From Terrimesophilobacter sp044464485 (GTDB taxonomy: Bacteria; Actinomycetota; Actinomycetes; Actinomycetales; Microbacteriaceae), in NCBI GenBank assembly GCA_044464485.1, contig JBIQLG010000009.1, positions 27,560 to 91,559 of the forward strand: DNA of 64,000 bases, in the 5' to 3' direction. Under the pieces are notes generated by a model that saw only the letters and a list, made by a program, of their open reading frames with translations, was not told the origin of the DNA and did not search any database. Numbering within the stretch: the first letter of the stretch is position 1; each line of letters opens with the position of its first letter. Below, piece after piece: positions 1 to 8,692 of the stretch. The translations under genes were made by a program, and so were the position numbers.

Positions 1-211
1 GGGCGTCGCCCCAGCTTTCGCGATCGGGATACTGCGCCCAGTCGACCACGAACGTGGGAATGCTTCTGTGCCGTGCGTGCGCGAGGCCCTCCGCCGCGCG
101 ATCCGCACCGACGGCGACAACCTCTGCGGGGAAGGCGTCTCGCTCGCACGTCTCCAGCAGGGAAAGGAGATTCGACCCGGTGCCGGAAATGAGCACGACG
201 AGACGGAGCAT
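1..211 (-). CDS. purN: Phosphoribosylglycinamide formyltransferase (GAR transformylase), N-terminal part, cut by window edge
   Basis: The visible 70 codons start at the ATG whose complement lies at 209-211 and run off the left edge. The N-terminus carries the SGTGSNL loop that binds the phosphate of glycinamide ribonucleotide in PurN, at about residues 9-15, inside a Rossmann-like beta-alpha start (LRLVVLISG). PurN transfers a formyl group from 10-formyl-THF to GAR in cytoplasmic purine synthesis. It follows a DUF6350 membrane protein with 9 nt between the genes, so it probably belongs to the same transcript; purH often follows in actinobacteria but is outside the window. The identity is secure although the formyl-binding half is not visible. 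Confidence 0.9.
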   Translation of the reverse strand, partial: MLRLVVLISGTGSNLLSLLETCERDAFPAEVVAVGADRAAEGLAHARHRSIPTFVVDWAQYPDRESWGDA

Positions 212-220
212 GCTCCCAGT

Positions 221-1459
221 TTAAGTGGCGCGGGCCGGTCGCCCGACCAGCAGTCCGAGAATGGCTGGCACGCCGAACTCGAGCGCTGCGAACAATCCGA
301 TCAGCACCGCATCCGGCCCGACTGCGGCCAATCGCCCAGGGCCGGCAGAGCCACCTGAAATCCAGGCAAAGATACCCAGCAGCAGCCCACCGGCCACACC
401 CACGCCCAGTCCTGTCGCGAGGAGCGCAGACACGGGCGAGGCACCATCGGTCAGTCGAAGTACGGCGGGTCGAATGCCCACACCCACCATGAAACCCGCA
501 ACAATGGGCACCAGCAGGCCGACGAACCCGAACGCGAGATCCCCGGTCGGCAGCGCGCCGAGGATCGGGACGGCGGGCACCGGGCCCAGGTTTGTTCCCA
601 GCGGGCTCACCGACGATCCGGTCCCAATCGCGAATCCGGGCCCCACGAGCCAGGACGCAGTCCATACCACGAGGTTGGGGAGAAACGCCATTTCCGCGAG
701 CGTCACCGCGACCCCGCCGAGAACCCCCGAATGGATTCCCTCGTACAGCGCGATGATCTGGCTGTAGTTGACGAGGATCATGAGCGCGAGCAGAACGCTC
801 GCCACGAGAACGACGACCGTGACGGCGGCTGCGCCACCGCGCAGGGCCTGCACCAGTACCCCACGCTGAAGCGCAGGGCGCGCTTCCCACCACTCGCCAA
901 GCCGCGAGGGCGCCCCGCCGCGACCGGGTATCCGACCGGGCATGCGACTGAGCCGGCGCGAAGCCATGCCGACGCCGAGAAGCAGTCCGATGGCAAAAAC
1001 GATCGTGGGAAACAGCGTGCCCTGCCAGATCGACGGTCGGGAGAACTGGTGAAGCGAACTCATCGTCGCACCGAAGGAAAGTATTCCGACGACCAGCACG
1101 GAGACCAGAATTCCCAGAGTCGCGTACGGTGTCTCCGCAATTCGTCGGCCGGCACGCACAGCGAGCAACACCGTGAGCAAACCGATTCCAAGCGCCGCGA
1201 CAGTCACGACGAACGGCACGCCTGCCTCGGCAAAGCCCGCACTGCTCGCCGTCACCGGATCAAGTGTGAGCGTGACATCCGTTCCGTGTCCGATCAACCA
1301 GACGTCCACGGATGCACGCCAGAACACGCTCCAATCGACCTGCAGACCGTACTGGAACGCCCACATGAACGTGAGGGGAACCAGGGGAACGCCGATCCCA
1401 ATCCCGACGACAAGCAGGGCCTCGAGCGCGGCGAACAGGGCGGTGAGCGGACGATTCAT
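221..1459 (-). CDS. DUF6350 / PerM-like polytopic membrane protein
   Basis: A 412-residue, very hydrophobic protein with roughly nine or ten predicted membrane segments separated by short loops; a basic, Gly/Arg-rich cytoplasmic loop lies near residue 175. I recognise the family (DUF6350, which includes mycobacterial PerM, linked to cell division and growth at low magnesium) from its composition and from its position between sucD and purN, which is typical for actinobacteria. No catalytic motif is visible. The chosen start is the ATG closest to the first membrane segment (NRPLTALFAALEAL); the Shine-Dalgarno is weak. Molecular function in this organism is unknown. Confidence 0.72.
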   Translation of the reverse strand: MNRPLTALFAALEALLVVGIGIGVPLVPLTFMWAFQYGLQVDWSVFWRASVDVWLIGHGTDVTLTLDPVTASSAGFAEAGVPFVVTVAALGIGLLTVLLAVRAGRRIAETPYATLGILVSVLVVGILSFGATMSSLHQFSRPSIWQGTLFPTIVFAIGLLLGVGMASRRLSRMPGRIPGRGGAPSRLGEWWEARPALQRGVLVQALRGGAAAVTVVVLVASVLLALMILVNYSQIIALYEGIHSGVLGGVAVTLAEMAFLPNLVVWTASWLVGPGFAIGTGSSVSPLGTNLGPVPAVPILGALPTGDLAFGFVGLLVPIVAGFMVGVGIRPAVLRLTDGASPVSALLATGLGVGVAGGLLLGIFAWISGGSAGPGRLAAVGPDAVLIGLFAALEFGVPAILGLLVGRPARAT

Positions 1460-1529
1460 ACCGAACGGAGCCTATCGCCGCGTGACGCTCAACTCCGCGC
1501 GCCACTCTCACGACGCCCGAGTCCACCTG

Positions 1530-2417
1530 CTACAGCGTCGCGAGAATCTCCCGCATGATCGCCGCGGTCTCCGACGGCGTCTTGCCGACCCTGACTCCCG
1601 CCGCCTCGAGCGCTTCCTTCTTCGCTTGCGCCGTACCGGCCGAGCCTGACACGATCGCGCCCGCGTGGCCCATGGTCTTCCCTTCCGGCGCGGTGAACCC
1701 CGCCACGTACCCCACGACGGGCTTTGTGACGTTCGCCTTGATGAAGTCGGCCGCCCGCTCCTCGGCGTCGCCGCCGATCTCGCCGATCATGACGATCGCC
1801 TTCGTCTCGGGGTCCGCCTCGAACGCGGCGAGCGCGTCGATGTGGGTCGTGCCAATGATGGGGTCTCCGCCGATGCCGATCGCGGTGGAGAATCCGAGAT
1901 CCCGCAACTCGTACATCATCTGGTAGGTGAGCGTGCCCGACTTCGACACGAGCCCGATCGGACCCTTGTGAGTGATGTTGGCGGGAGTGATCCCCACGAG
2001 CGCTTCGTCCGGAGTGATGACGCCGGGACAGTTCGGGCCGATGATGCGAGTCCTGTTGCCCTTGGCCTTCGCATGAGCCCAGGCCTGAGCGGAATCCTGC
2101 ACCGGGATGCCCTCCGTGATGACGACGAGCAGCGGAATGGCGGCGTCGATTGCTTCGATCATCGCATCCTTGGCGAAGGCCGGAGGAACAAAAATGATCG
2201 AAACATCGGCGCCGGTGTGTTCCATCGCCTCCACGACCGTGCCGAAAACGGGCAGCTCGATGACACCGTGCGTGACCGTCGTGCCGGCCTTGCGCGCGTT
2301 CACACCGCCAACCACCTGCGTGCCCGCCTTGAGCATGAGCGCTGTGTGCTTGGTTCCTTCACCGCCAGTGATGCCCTGAACAATGACTTTCGAGTTCTTA
2401 TTGAGGAAAATTGACAT
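1530..2417 (-). CDS. sucD: Succinyl-CoA ligase (ADP/GDP-forming) subunit alpha
   Basis: A 295-residue protein of normal family length. It has the N-terminal CoA-binding fold (KVIVQGITGGEGTKHT), the GPNCPG motif near residue 145, and the phosphohistidine loop MGHAGAI with the His at about residue 251. With the beta subunit it interconverts succinyl-CoA and succinate plus NTP in the TCA cycle. It starts 12 nt after the sucC stop, with AGGAACG upstream of the ATG as ribosome binding site, so the two subunits are co-transcribed. Nothing is unusual. Confidence 0.97.
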   Translation of the reverse strand: MSIFLNKNSKVIVQGITGGEGTKHTALMLKAGTQVVGGVNARKAGTTVTHGVIELPVFGTVVEAMEHTGADVSIIFVPPAFAKDAMIEAIDAAIPLLVVITEGIPVQDSAQAWAHAKAKGNRTRIIGPNCPGVITPDEALVGITPANITHKGPIGLVSKSGTLTYQMMYELRDLGFSTAIGIGGDPIIGTTHIDALAAFEADPETKAIVMIGEIGGDAEERAADFIKANVTKPVVGYVAGFTAPEGKTMGHAGAIVSGSAGTAQAKKEALEAAGVRVGKTPSETAAIMREILATL

Positions 2418-2429
2418 GTCTTTCGTTCC

Positions 2430-3593
2430 TTATTTCGAAGCCAGCTCAGCGGCTTTGTCTGCGCCTTCGTCCATGGTGTTTGCGAGGGTGACTAGCGGAT
2501 GCGCCGCCTCATTGAGAATGCGCCTGCCCTCCTCAACGTTGTTGCCATCGAGTCTCACGACGAGCGGCTTGTTCGCGCTGTCGCCGAGCGAACGCAGCGC
2601 GCCGACGATGCCGTTGGCTACGGCGTCGCACGCCGTGATGCCGCCGAAGACGTTCACGAACACGCTCTTCACCTGCTCGTCGCCGAGAATCACGTCGAGC
2701 CCCGAAGCCATGACTTCAGCGGATGCTCCGCCGCCGATGTCGAGGAAGTTGGCCGGCTTGACCCCGCCGTGCTTTTCGCCCGCGTAGGCCACGACATCCA
2801 GCGTGCTCATGACGAGGCCGGCCCCGTTGCCGATAACCCCCACGGACCCGTCGAGCTTCACGTAGTTGAGGTCCGCCGCCTTCGCCTTCGCTTCGAGCGG
2901 GTCAGCGGACTCTGCGTCCTCAAGTTCGGCGTGACCCGGGTGCCGGAAGTCTGCGTTGGCGTCGATTGTGACTTTGCCGTCGAGCGCCAGGATGTCGCCG
3001 CCGGCGGTGAGCACAAGCGGGTTCACTTCAACGAGCGTGGCATCCTCGCCGGTGAACACGTCGTAGAGCTTCATCATGACGGGCGCGACCTTGGCGATGA
3101 GTTCATCGGGGAAGCCGCCCGCGCGCGCGATCTCGGCGGCTTTCGCTTCCGTCATCCCGGCAAGCGGATCGACCTCGATCTTCGCGAGCGCATCCGGCCG
3201 TTCGACCGCGAGCACTTCGATCTCGACCCCGCCTTCGACGCTGCACAGAGAAAGGTAGGAACGGTTCGCCCGGTCTAGCAGAACGGAAAAGTAGAACTCC
3301 TTGTCGATCTGGGCGCCTGCCGCGACCATCACGCGACGTACGACGTGGCCTTTGATGTCGAGACCGAGAATCTGCTCGGCGGCCGCGAAGGCCTCATCGG
3401 GCGAGTGGGCGAGCTTCACGCCTCCGGCTTTGCCTCGGCCGCCGACCTTCACTTGGGCCTTGACGACGACGGTCCCGCCGATTTTTTCCGCCGCAGCTTT
3501 CGCTTCGGCGGGTGTATCCGCGACGATACCTGCGAGCACAGGCACTCCGTACGCTTCGAAAAGGTCTCTGGCCTGATACTCGAAAAGATCCAC
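2430..3593 (-). CDS. sucC: Succinyl-CoA ligase (ADP-forming) subunit beta
   Basis: A 387-residue ATP-grasp protein starting with the family signature DLFEYQARDLFEAYGVPV. The nucleotide-binding region VVKAQVKVGGRGKAGGVK is at about 44-61, and the acidic metal site EVNPL lies near residue 190. The C-terminal domain carries FGGITACD and partners with SucD. The start is a GTG with only a weak purine-rich stretch upstream. It is the first gene of sucCD-DUF6350-purN. A perfect-looking palindrome lies 31 nt upstream (3624-3660) and may be its operator or the terminator of the gene before it. Confidence 0.97.
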   Translation of the reverse strand: MDLFEYQARDLFEAYGVPVLAGIVADTPAEAKAAAEKIGGTVVVKAQVKVGGRGKAGGVKLAHSPDEAFAAAEQILGLDIKGHVVRRVMVAAGAQIDKEFYFSVLLDRANRSYLSLCSVEGGVEIEVLAVERPDALAKIEVDPLAGMTEAKAAEIARAGGFPDELIAKVAPVMMKLYDVFTGEDATLVEVNPLVLTAGGDILALDGKVTIDANADFRHPGHAELEDAESADPLEAKAKAADLNYVKLDGSVGVIGNGAGLVMSTLDVVAYAGEKHGGVKPANFLDIGGGASAEVMASGLDVILGDEQVKSVFVNVFGGITACDAVANGIVGALRSLGDSANKPLVVRLDGNNVEEGRRILNEAAHPLVTLANTMDEGADKAAELASK

Positions 3594-3623
3594 GCTGCCT
3601 ATCCCATCCGCAAATTTGTGAGG

Positions 3624-3660
3624 TGTGGCAGAAATTCAATGCTGTGAAATTTTTGCCACA
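3624..3660. promoter_or_regulatory. 13-bp inverted repeat upstream of sucC (operator or terminator)
   Basis: The arms TGTGGCAGAAATT (3624-3636) and AATTTTTGCCACA (3648-3660) pair over 13 positions, with one G-T pair, around an 11-nt loop. The site sits between the end of the esterase gene (3683) and the sucC start (3593). It has no T-run in either direction, which argues against a simple intrinsic terminator; symmetry and AT-rich centre fit a protein-binding site. It does not match the GlxR/CRP consensus spacing. Confidence 0.5.
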
Positions 3661-3682
3661 GAAAACTCTACCCGCTTGAGCG

Positions 3683-4600
3683 TCACCGAATTTTCAGGCC
3701 CAGCGAAGCGAAGAAGGAATCAACTCTCTGAGTAAGCGGTCCCGGAGTGCCGATGGTGCTGTTGATCTCTCCGTGGCTCATCTCGATCGGATACACGGAA
3801 ATCGTTGCAGGATCGGCGGACGGATACTGCGTGAACACGCGCGTTCGAAACTGCTCCGCCTGGGCGCACGAGTTCGCTCGCTGGCTTCCGCACACCAACA
3901 GCATCGGTGCCGGCATTCCGTCAATCCGCAGCGTGGGAGAGGAATCTTTCCACAGCTGAGTGTCCTTACCGAATATGGGGTCATAGAGCGAAAGGTGCGG
4001 GGCTTGCATAATCGTCACGACATCGAATGCCGCGCTGTCGAGCGCGACGGTGCCGAGCCACGGCGCCGCATCTTCGTCCCGCGCAATCGAGGAGTCTGCC
4101 GCGACGAGCGAGACCAGATTGGCACCCGCCGAATGCCCCATGAGCACGACATCCTTGGATGACCCTCCCCACTCGGATGCGTGGCGCTGCACGAAGGCAA
4201 GTGCGGCAGCGACGTCGTGCGCCTCGGTGACCGGATCGGCGTCCGGATGCAGGCGATAATTCGTCGAGACCACGATGACTCCCCTGGGCACGTAGTAAGC
4301 GACCTTGTTGTCGACCACACCGGGCGCGGCCTTGTCGCCGCGTTTCCAGCCGCCTCCGTGCACCATGAGCAGAATCGGGGCGTCAGCGGCGTTGCCCGGC
4401 TCGTAAACGTCGAGCTTCTGAAGCGGATCGGCGCCATACGCCACATCGCGGTGCACGATAGTTCCCGCCGGCAGCCAGGAGTCATCGGCATCAGCGGGGG
4501 TGGGCGTGCCAGAGGGGGTGGGCGCCGCGTGCGCCGCGCACCCGGTCAGGAGAAGTGCCGTAGCGGCAATGATGGACGCAAGTCGGGAAGTTTTTCGCAT
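3683..4600 (-). CDS. Secreted alpha/beta-hydrolase lipoprotein (esterase/lipase-like)
   Basis: A 305-residue protein with a lipoprotein signal peptide (basic start, hydrophobic core, lipobox LTGC with Cys at residue 21), followed by a Pro/Thr-rich linker. The hydrolase domain has the oxyanion motif HGGGW at 81-85 and the nucleophile elbow GHSAG with Ser157; a late SHGE likely supplies the catalytic His. These are features of the hormone-sensitive-lipase/carboxylesterase branch, so it should cleave esters on the outer face of the membrane. The substrate is unknown. It lies 22 nt beyond the ribonuclease gene on the same strand, so read-through from that gene is possible. Confidence 0.85.
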   Translation of the reverse strand: MRKTSRLASIIAATALLLTGCAAHAAPTPSGTPTPADADDSWLPAGTIVHRDVAYGADPLQKLDVYEPGNAADAPILLMVHGGGWKRGDKAAPGVVDNKVAYYVPRGVIVVSTNYRLHPDADPVTEAHDVAAALAFVQRHASEWGGSSKDVVLMGHSAGANLVSLVAADSSIARDEDAAPWLGTVALDSAAFDVVTIMQAPHLSLYDPIFGKDTQLWKDSSPTLRIDGMPAPMLLVCGSQRANSCAQAEQFRTRVFTQYPSADPATISVYPIEMSHGEINSTIGTPGPLTQRVDSFFASLGLKIR

Positions 4601-4622
4601 GTCGGGAACCTAAAGGCAGTTG

Positions 4623-6110
4623 CTATGAGCTTTCTTTGCGCAGCGTATGAGGGTGCTTTTCGACGTTCGCGTTCGCACTGGCACCTCGCCCCCGTGGGTC
4701 CACCGCGAACCCGACCTCGCCCGTGGCAATGTCGGCCTTGAGGAGACGGGCGCTCACCCGATCCCCCGGTGTGAGCGACCCCGCGCAGGGGGCTGTGACG
4801 GCGGGATCATCCACCTGGATTTGGCCGCCATCCGAGGTCGCCGCGAGCACTGTTGCGTCAAAATTCTCACCCACTCGCGAGTGCAGAATCGCGGCCTCCA
4901 CACGGCTCGTTGTCTCATTTTCGAGCCGCCCGGCGAGGTTGTCGGATGCCGCCATGAGTGCCGGCAGTTCGGGCAGCGACGTGCGCGCCCACTCCGGCAC
5001 CGTTCGCTTGTTGGCGAGCGCTTCGCACACGACGAGCACAAACCTGTCGACGAGTCGTCTCAGCGGCGCGGTCGCGTGCGCATACGGTGCCGCGACGGCG
5101 GACTGGATGTCGTCGTGCGGCGCCTGACCGTCGAAAGCCGTGTAGCCCGCGCCGCGAAAGAGGGAAGCGGCAGCATGCATGATCGCCAGCTGGTGCGGCA
5201 CGTTCGGGTCGAGGCGGCGCAAATATTCTCCGTAGGGGGTGCCCGGTTCCCATGGTGTACCGAGGGCCGCTGCACGGCGACGGAACCAGGCGATCGCCTC
5301 CTCGCCGGGGGCCGGCATCGTTCGCAGAATTCCCACGTGTCCCTCGAGCATGATGTTCGCGGCCGCCATCCCCGTCATGAGTGAAATCTGCGCGTTCCAG
5401 CTTTCAGCCGGAAGCGGCCTCCGGCGCGTAAGGACGTATCTGCCGTGCGCTTCATGAATCTCCTGCTCGGGTCTGCCGAGGCTCGCGCCGCCTCGCTCAC
5501 GCTCGAGCGCTATGCGCTTGACGCCGATTTCCTTGAGAAGCGCGATGCCCTCCGGCGCCGACCCCGAATCCATGAGCTCCTGCACCCGGTCGTAGTCGTA
5601 CCGCGCTGTGCTGCGAACCCGTGCCCGAACGAGAGTTGTCGAGGTGACGCGCGCGGCGCTGTCGAGCTGGAATGTCCACACGAATGCTCCCCGCACCTTT
5701 CCGGGCAAGAGGGACGCAGCGTTCTCGCTGAGGATCACGGGGTGAAGCGGAATTCGGCCATCCGGCGGATACAGCGTCTGGCCGCGTCTGCGCGATTCGC
5801 GATCGATCGCGCCGCCCGGAGCCACAAACGCGGGAACGTCGGCGATGGCGTATCGCACGGTGTACCCATTGCCGCGCGGTTCAAGCTGCATCGCCTGATC
5901 GAGATCCATCGAGTCTGCGGGATCGATCGTGATGAATGGCGCGTCCAGAAGTTCAATATCGGGAAGCGCGATCGTGGAGGCGGCGAACGCAGCTTCCGCT
6001 TCCACATCGGCAGGAAAATCTGAGCTCACACCGAGGTCAACGCGAACTTCGGCCAGCGCGGCGGCCAGTTCACCGTCCTCGCTGCGCAGGCGGACGCTGG
6101 CGAGCGTCAT
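4623..6110 (-). CDS. RNB-domain exoribonuclease (RNase II/R family, short form)
   Basis: A 495-residue protein with a central RNB domain. The diagnostic acidic cluster IDPADSMDLDQAM (about residues 62-74) supplies the Mg2+-binding Asp residues for 3'-5' hydrolysis, followed by YAIADV, the FxxPGxxxD-like stretch and LLPGKVRGAF. It lacks the long cold-shock/S1 domains of full RNase R, as in the short actinobacterial paralogues. It follows the UvrD-type helicase gene; its ATG lies in the last copy of a 65-bp tandem repeat, and the sequence suggests the two genes originally overlapped by ATGA. The C-terminal 30 residues are basic and poorly structured. Confidence 0.88.
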   Translation of the reverse strand: MTLASVRLRSEDGELAAALAEVRVDLGVSSDFPADVEAEAAFAASTIALPDIELLDAPFITIDPADSMDLDQAMQLEPRGNGYTVRYAIADVPAFVAPGGAIDRESRRRGQTLYPPDGRIPLHPVILSENAASLLPGKVRGAFVWTFQLDSAARVTSTTLVRARVRSTARYDYDRVQELMDSGSAPEGIALLKEIGVKRIALERERGGASLGRPEQEIHEAHGRYVLTRRRPLPAESWNAQISLMTGMAAANIMLEGHVGILRTMPAPGEEAIAWFRRRAAALGTPWEPGTPYGEYLRRLDPNVPHQLAIMHAAASLFRGAGYTAFDGQAPHDDIQSAVAAPYAHATAPLRRLVDRFVLVVCEALANKRTVPEWARTSLPELPALMAASDNLAGRLENETTSRVEAAILHSRVGENFDATVLAATSDGGQIQVDDPAVTAPCAGSLTPGDRVSARLLKADIATGEVGFAVDPRGRGASANANVEKHPHTLRKESS

Positions 6111-6258
6111 TCGAGCTTCTCGATCGGCACGATCGCCACCAAGCGAACGTGCAAAAGGGGGTTCGAGAAGCTCATTCGAGCTTCTCGATCGGCACGATCG
6201 CCACCAAGCGAACGTGCAAAAGGGGGTTCGAGAAGCTCATTCGAGCTTCTCGATCGGA
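6107..6258. repeat. 65-bp tandem duplication at the helicase/ribonuclease junction
   Basis: Two full 65-bp units (6107-6171 and 6172-6236) are followed by a third partial copy (6237-6257), which is the 3' end of the helicase gene itself. Every copy contains the sequence that encodes the helicase C-terminus (PIEKLE and stop). Each internal junction forms an 11-bp hairpin with a 4-nt loop: arms TCGAGAAGCTC and GAGCTTCTCGA at 6163-6188 and 6228-6253. The units look identical by eye. Confidence 0.95.
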
Positions 6259-8663
6259 CTGATCTTGATGAGTAGCCGTTTGCGCCCCGCGGTTTCGAAC
6301 TGCACTTCCGCAACGCTCTTGGGGCCCGTGCCGGTGACGCCCGTGACCTTTCCTTCGCCGAAATCCACGTGCCGGATGCGATCCCCCGCCGAGAGCGTCA
6401 GGTCGCCGTTGTCGCGCACCGTGCTGGTGACGCGGCTCGCCCACTCGGTTTTGGGTCGCTCGGCCGCCCGTGCTGCGGCGCGCGCTCTCGCGGTCGGTCC
6501 GGCACCCGCGGACTCGATCGCGTAGCCACCCATCCCCGCGATTGATGTTTCGGCTCCAAAGCCGCCACGTCGCGCGTTGAGAGCGCGAGGTTCTGTTCCT
6601 CCTCGCGAATTGGCCATGCCCGGCGACTGCCGCCAGTCGATGAGTTCGGGTGGAATCTCCTGCAGGTACCTGCTCGGCATCGCCACCGTGACGTCGCCGA
6701 ACTGTGCCCGCGTCATGGCGAGCGAGAGAAACAGTTTGCGCCTGGCCCGCGTGATTCCCACGTACATCAGGCGCCGCTCCTCCGAAACGCCGCCCGGCTC
6801 ACCGGCGGACATTTGGTGGGGAAGCAAGCCCTCCTCTACTCCGGTGAGGAAAACCGCCTCGAATTCGAGTCCCTTTGCCGTGTGCAACGTCATGAGTGAG
6901 ACGGTGCCGCTGGAGTCGTCCAGCTCGTCGGCCGCCGCCACGAGCGCCACTTCGGTGAGAAAGTCCAGCAGAGTACCGGTCGGATTGTTTCTGCGAAACT
7001 CTCGTGTCACGGCGATAAGTTCTTCGACGTTTTCGGCGCGGGCCTCATCCTGTGGGTCTCGGCTGGATCGCAGCACCTCGAGAAAGCCGGTTCGAGTGAG
7101 CAGTTCGGTGAGGATGTCGGCGGGCGCCGCCGTCTCGGCCATGGCACCCACGTCGTCGAGGATCGTGGCAAGGCCCTCGATCGCTCCCGTCACCTTCGGG
7201 CCGAGTCCGAGTTGCCCTGCGTCGTGCAAAACGTCCCGGAGGGGTCTGCCGTCTTTGTCGGCGTGGTTTTGCAGCGCCGCCTCCGTCGCAGGCCCGATCC
7301 CGCGTTTGGGTACATTCATGATGCGGCGCAGCGAGAGCGAGTCTGCCGGGTTCGCCACGGAAATAAGGTATGCCATGGCATCCTTGATCTCCGCTCTCTC
7401 GTAGAACTTCGTGCCTCCGATGACGCGATACGGCACGGCGGAGCGAATGAACACGTCTTCCAATGCACGGGTTTGAGCGTTGGTTCGATAAAACACGGCA
7501 ATGTCGCGATAGTCGATTCCTTCGCCGCGCAGCGTGTCAATCTCATCCGCGATGAACTGTGCCTCGTCATGCTGGCTGTAGCCGGTGAAGCCGACGATCT
7601 TGTCGCCGTCGCCGATATCCGTGAAGAGGTTCTTGTCTTTGCGGTCGAAATTGTTCGAAATTACGGCGTTGGCGGCGCTCAAAATGTTTTGAGTGGAGCG
7701 GTAATTCTGCTCGAGCAGGATCACCTTCGAACGTGGAAAGTCGCGCTCGAACTCGACGATGTTGCGGATGTCCGCCCCGCGAAATGCATAAATCGACTGG
7801 TCAGAATCACCCACCACCGTGAGGGACGCGGGACCGAGTGGACGATCGTATTCCTTCAGCGGCATACCATCGAAACCGACGGCCCCCGCGAGATTCTCTG
7901 GGGACGGCGGTTTCGTCAACTCGCGGATAAGCGAATACTGCGCGTGATTGGTGTCCTGATACTCGTCCACCAGAATGTGCCTGAAGCGCCGCTGGTACAG
8001 TGCGGCAACGCGCGGAAACGCTCGAAACAGGTACACGGTCTGCGCGATGAGGTCATCGAAGTCGAACGCGTTTGCCCGCGTGAGTTCATTCGAGTAGCGC
8101 CGAAACATTTCGACGAAGATCGCCTCGGCCGGGTCGGCAAAATTGGCATCGCGCGAATACGTTTCCACATCCTGCAGTTCGTTCTTCGCCTTCGAAATGC
8201 GTCCAGCGACTTTGCTGACGGTAAAGCCAAAGGTGTCTGCGTCCAGGTCTTTGATGATGCGTTTGATAAGCGCCCGCGAGTCTGCGGAATCATAAATCGT
8301 GAAACTCTTCGTGTATCCGAAGGTTTCTGCTTCCCGCCGCAGAATGCGAACACACGCGGAGTGGAACGTCGAAATCCACATGCCTTCCGCTGCCTGGCCG
8401 ATGAGCGTTCCCACGCGTTCGCGCATTTCGGCGGCAGCCTTGTTCGTGAACGTGATCGCCAGAATCTGGCTCGGCCAGGCATCCTTCGACTCGATGAGGT
8501 GCGCAATTCGGCGCGTGAGCACGCTGGTCTTACCCGAACCCGCACCCGCCACGATCAGCAATGCTTCGCCCCGGTACACGACGGCCTCGCGCTGCTGAGT
8601 ATTCAGCCCTTCCAACAGTCTCGACTCGATGTCGGGTGCGGAAACGTCAGGAATGAAGGTCAT
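6237..8663 (-). CDS. pcrA: ATP-dependent DNA helicase, UvrD/PcrA (UvrD1) type
   Basis: An 808-residue superfamily 1A helicase with motifs in order: Q-motif LNTQQREAV, Walker A AGAGSGKT (39-46), motif II VDEYQDTNHAQY, motif III VGDSDQSIYAFRGAD, motif IV QNYRST, motif V TLHTAKGLEFEAVF and motif VI YVGITRARR. The C-terminal part is basic and ends in a small Tudor-like domain (GDRIRHVDFGEGKVTGV), as in PcrA/UvrD1 proteins. It unwinds DNA during excision repair and clears stalled polymerases or recombinases. The last codons are duplicated downstream in a 65-bp tandem repeat; the coding frame itself is intact. Its divergence from adnA/B-type proteins is clear from domain order. Confidence 0.95.
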   Translation of the reverse strand: MTFIPDVSAPDIESRLLEGLNTQQREAVVYRGEALLIVAGAGSGKTSVLTRRIAHLIESKDAWPSQILAITFTNKAAAEMRERVGTLIGQAAEGMWISTFHSACVRILRREAETFGYTKSFTIYDSADSRALIKRIIKDLDADTFGFTVSKVAGRISKAKNELQDVETYSRDANFADPAEAIFVEMFRRYSNELTRANAFDFDDLIAQTVYLFRAFPRVAALYQRRFRHILVDEYQDTNHAQYSLIRELTKPPSPENLAGAVGFDGMPLKEYDRPLGPASLTVVGDSDQSIYAFRGADIRNIVEFERDFPRSKVILLEQNYRSTQNILSAANAVISNNFDRKDKNLFTDIGDGDKIVGFTGYSQHDEAQFIADEIDTLRGEGIDYRDIAVFYRTNAQTRALEDVFIRSAVPYRVIGGTKFYERAEIKDAMAYLISVANPADSLSLRRIMNVPKRGIGPATEAALQNHADKDGRPLRDVLHDAGQLGLGPKVTGAIEGLATILDDVGAMAETAAPADILTELLTRTGFLEVLRSSRDPQDEARAENVEELIAVTREFRRNNPTGTLLDFLTEVALVAAADELDDSSGTVSLMTLHTAKGLEFEAVFLTGVEEGLLPHQMSAGEPGGVSEERRLMYVGITRARRKLFLSLAMTRAQFGDVTVAMPSRYLQEIPPELIDWRQSPGMANSRGGTEPRALNARRGGFGAETSIAGMGGYAIESAGAGPTARARAAARAAERPKTEWASRVTSTVRDNGDLTLSAGDRIRHVDFGEGKVTGVTGTGPKSVAEVQFETAGRKRLLIKISPIEKLE

Positions 8664-8692
8664 GGCCCGTCAATTGTAAGCTCGGGCACCGT

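Noticed and set aside
3624..3660. GlxR/CRP site upstream of sucC
   Set aside because: TGTG and TCACA elements are present, but the spacing is 8 rather than 6 nt between the conserved pentamers and the palindrome's centre does not fit.
6107..6313. Short frames (68 and 90 codons) ending in the same EKLE sequence
   Set aside because: These are frame-shifted readings of the tandem repeat; the unit length of 65 bp puts the repeat in a new frame each time.
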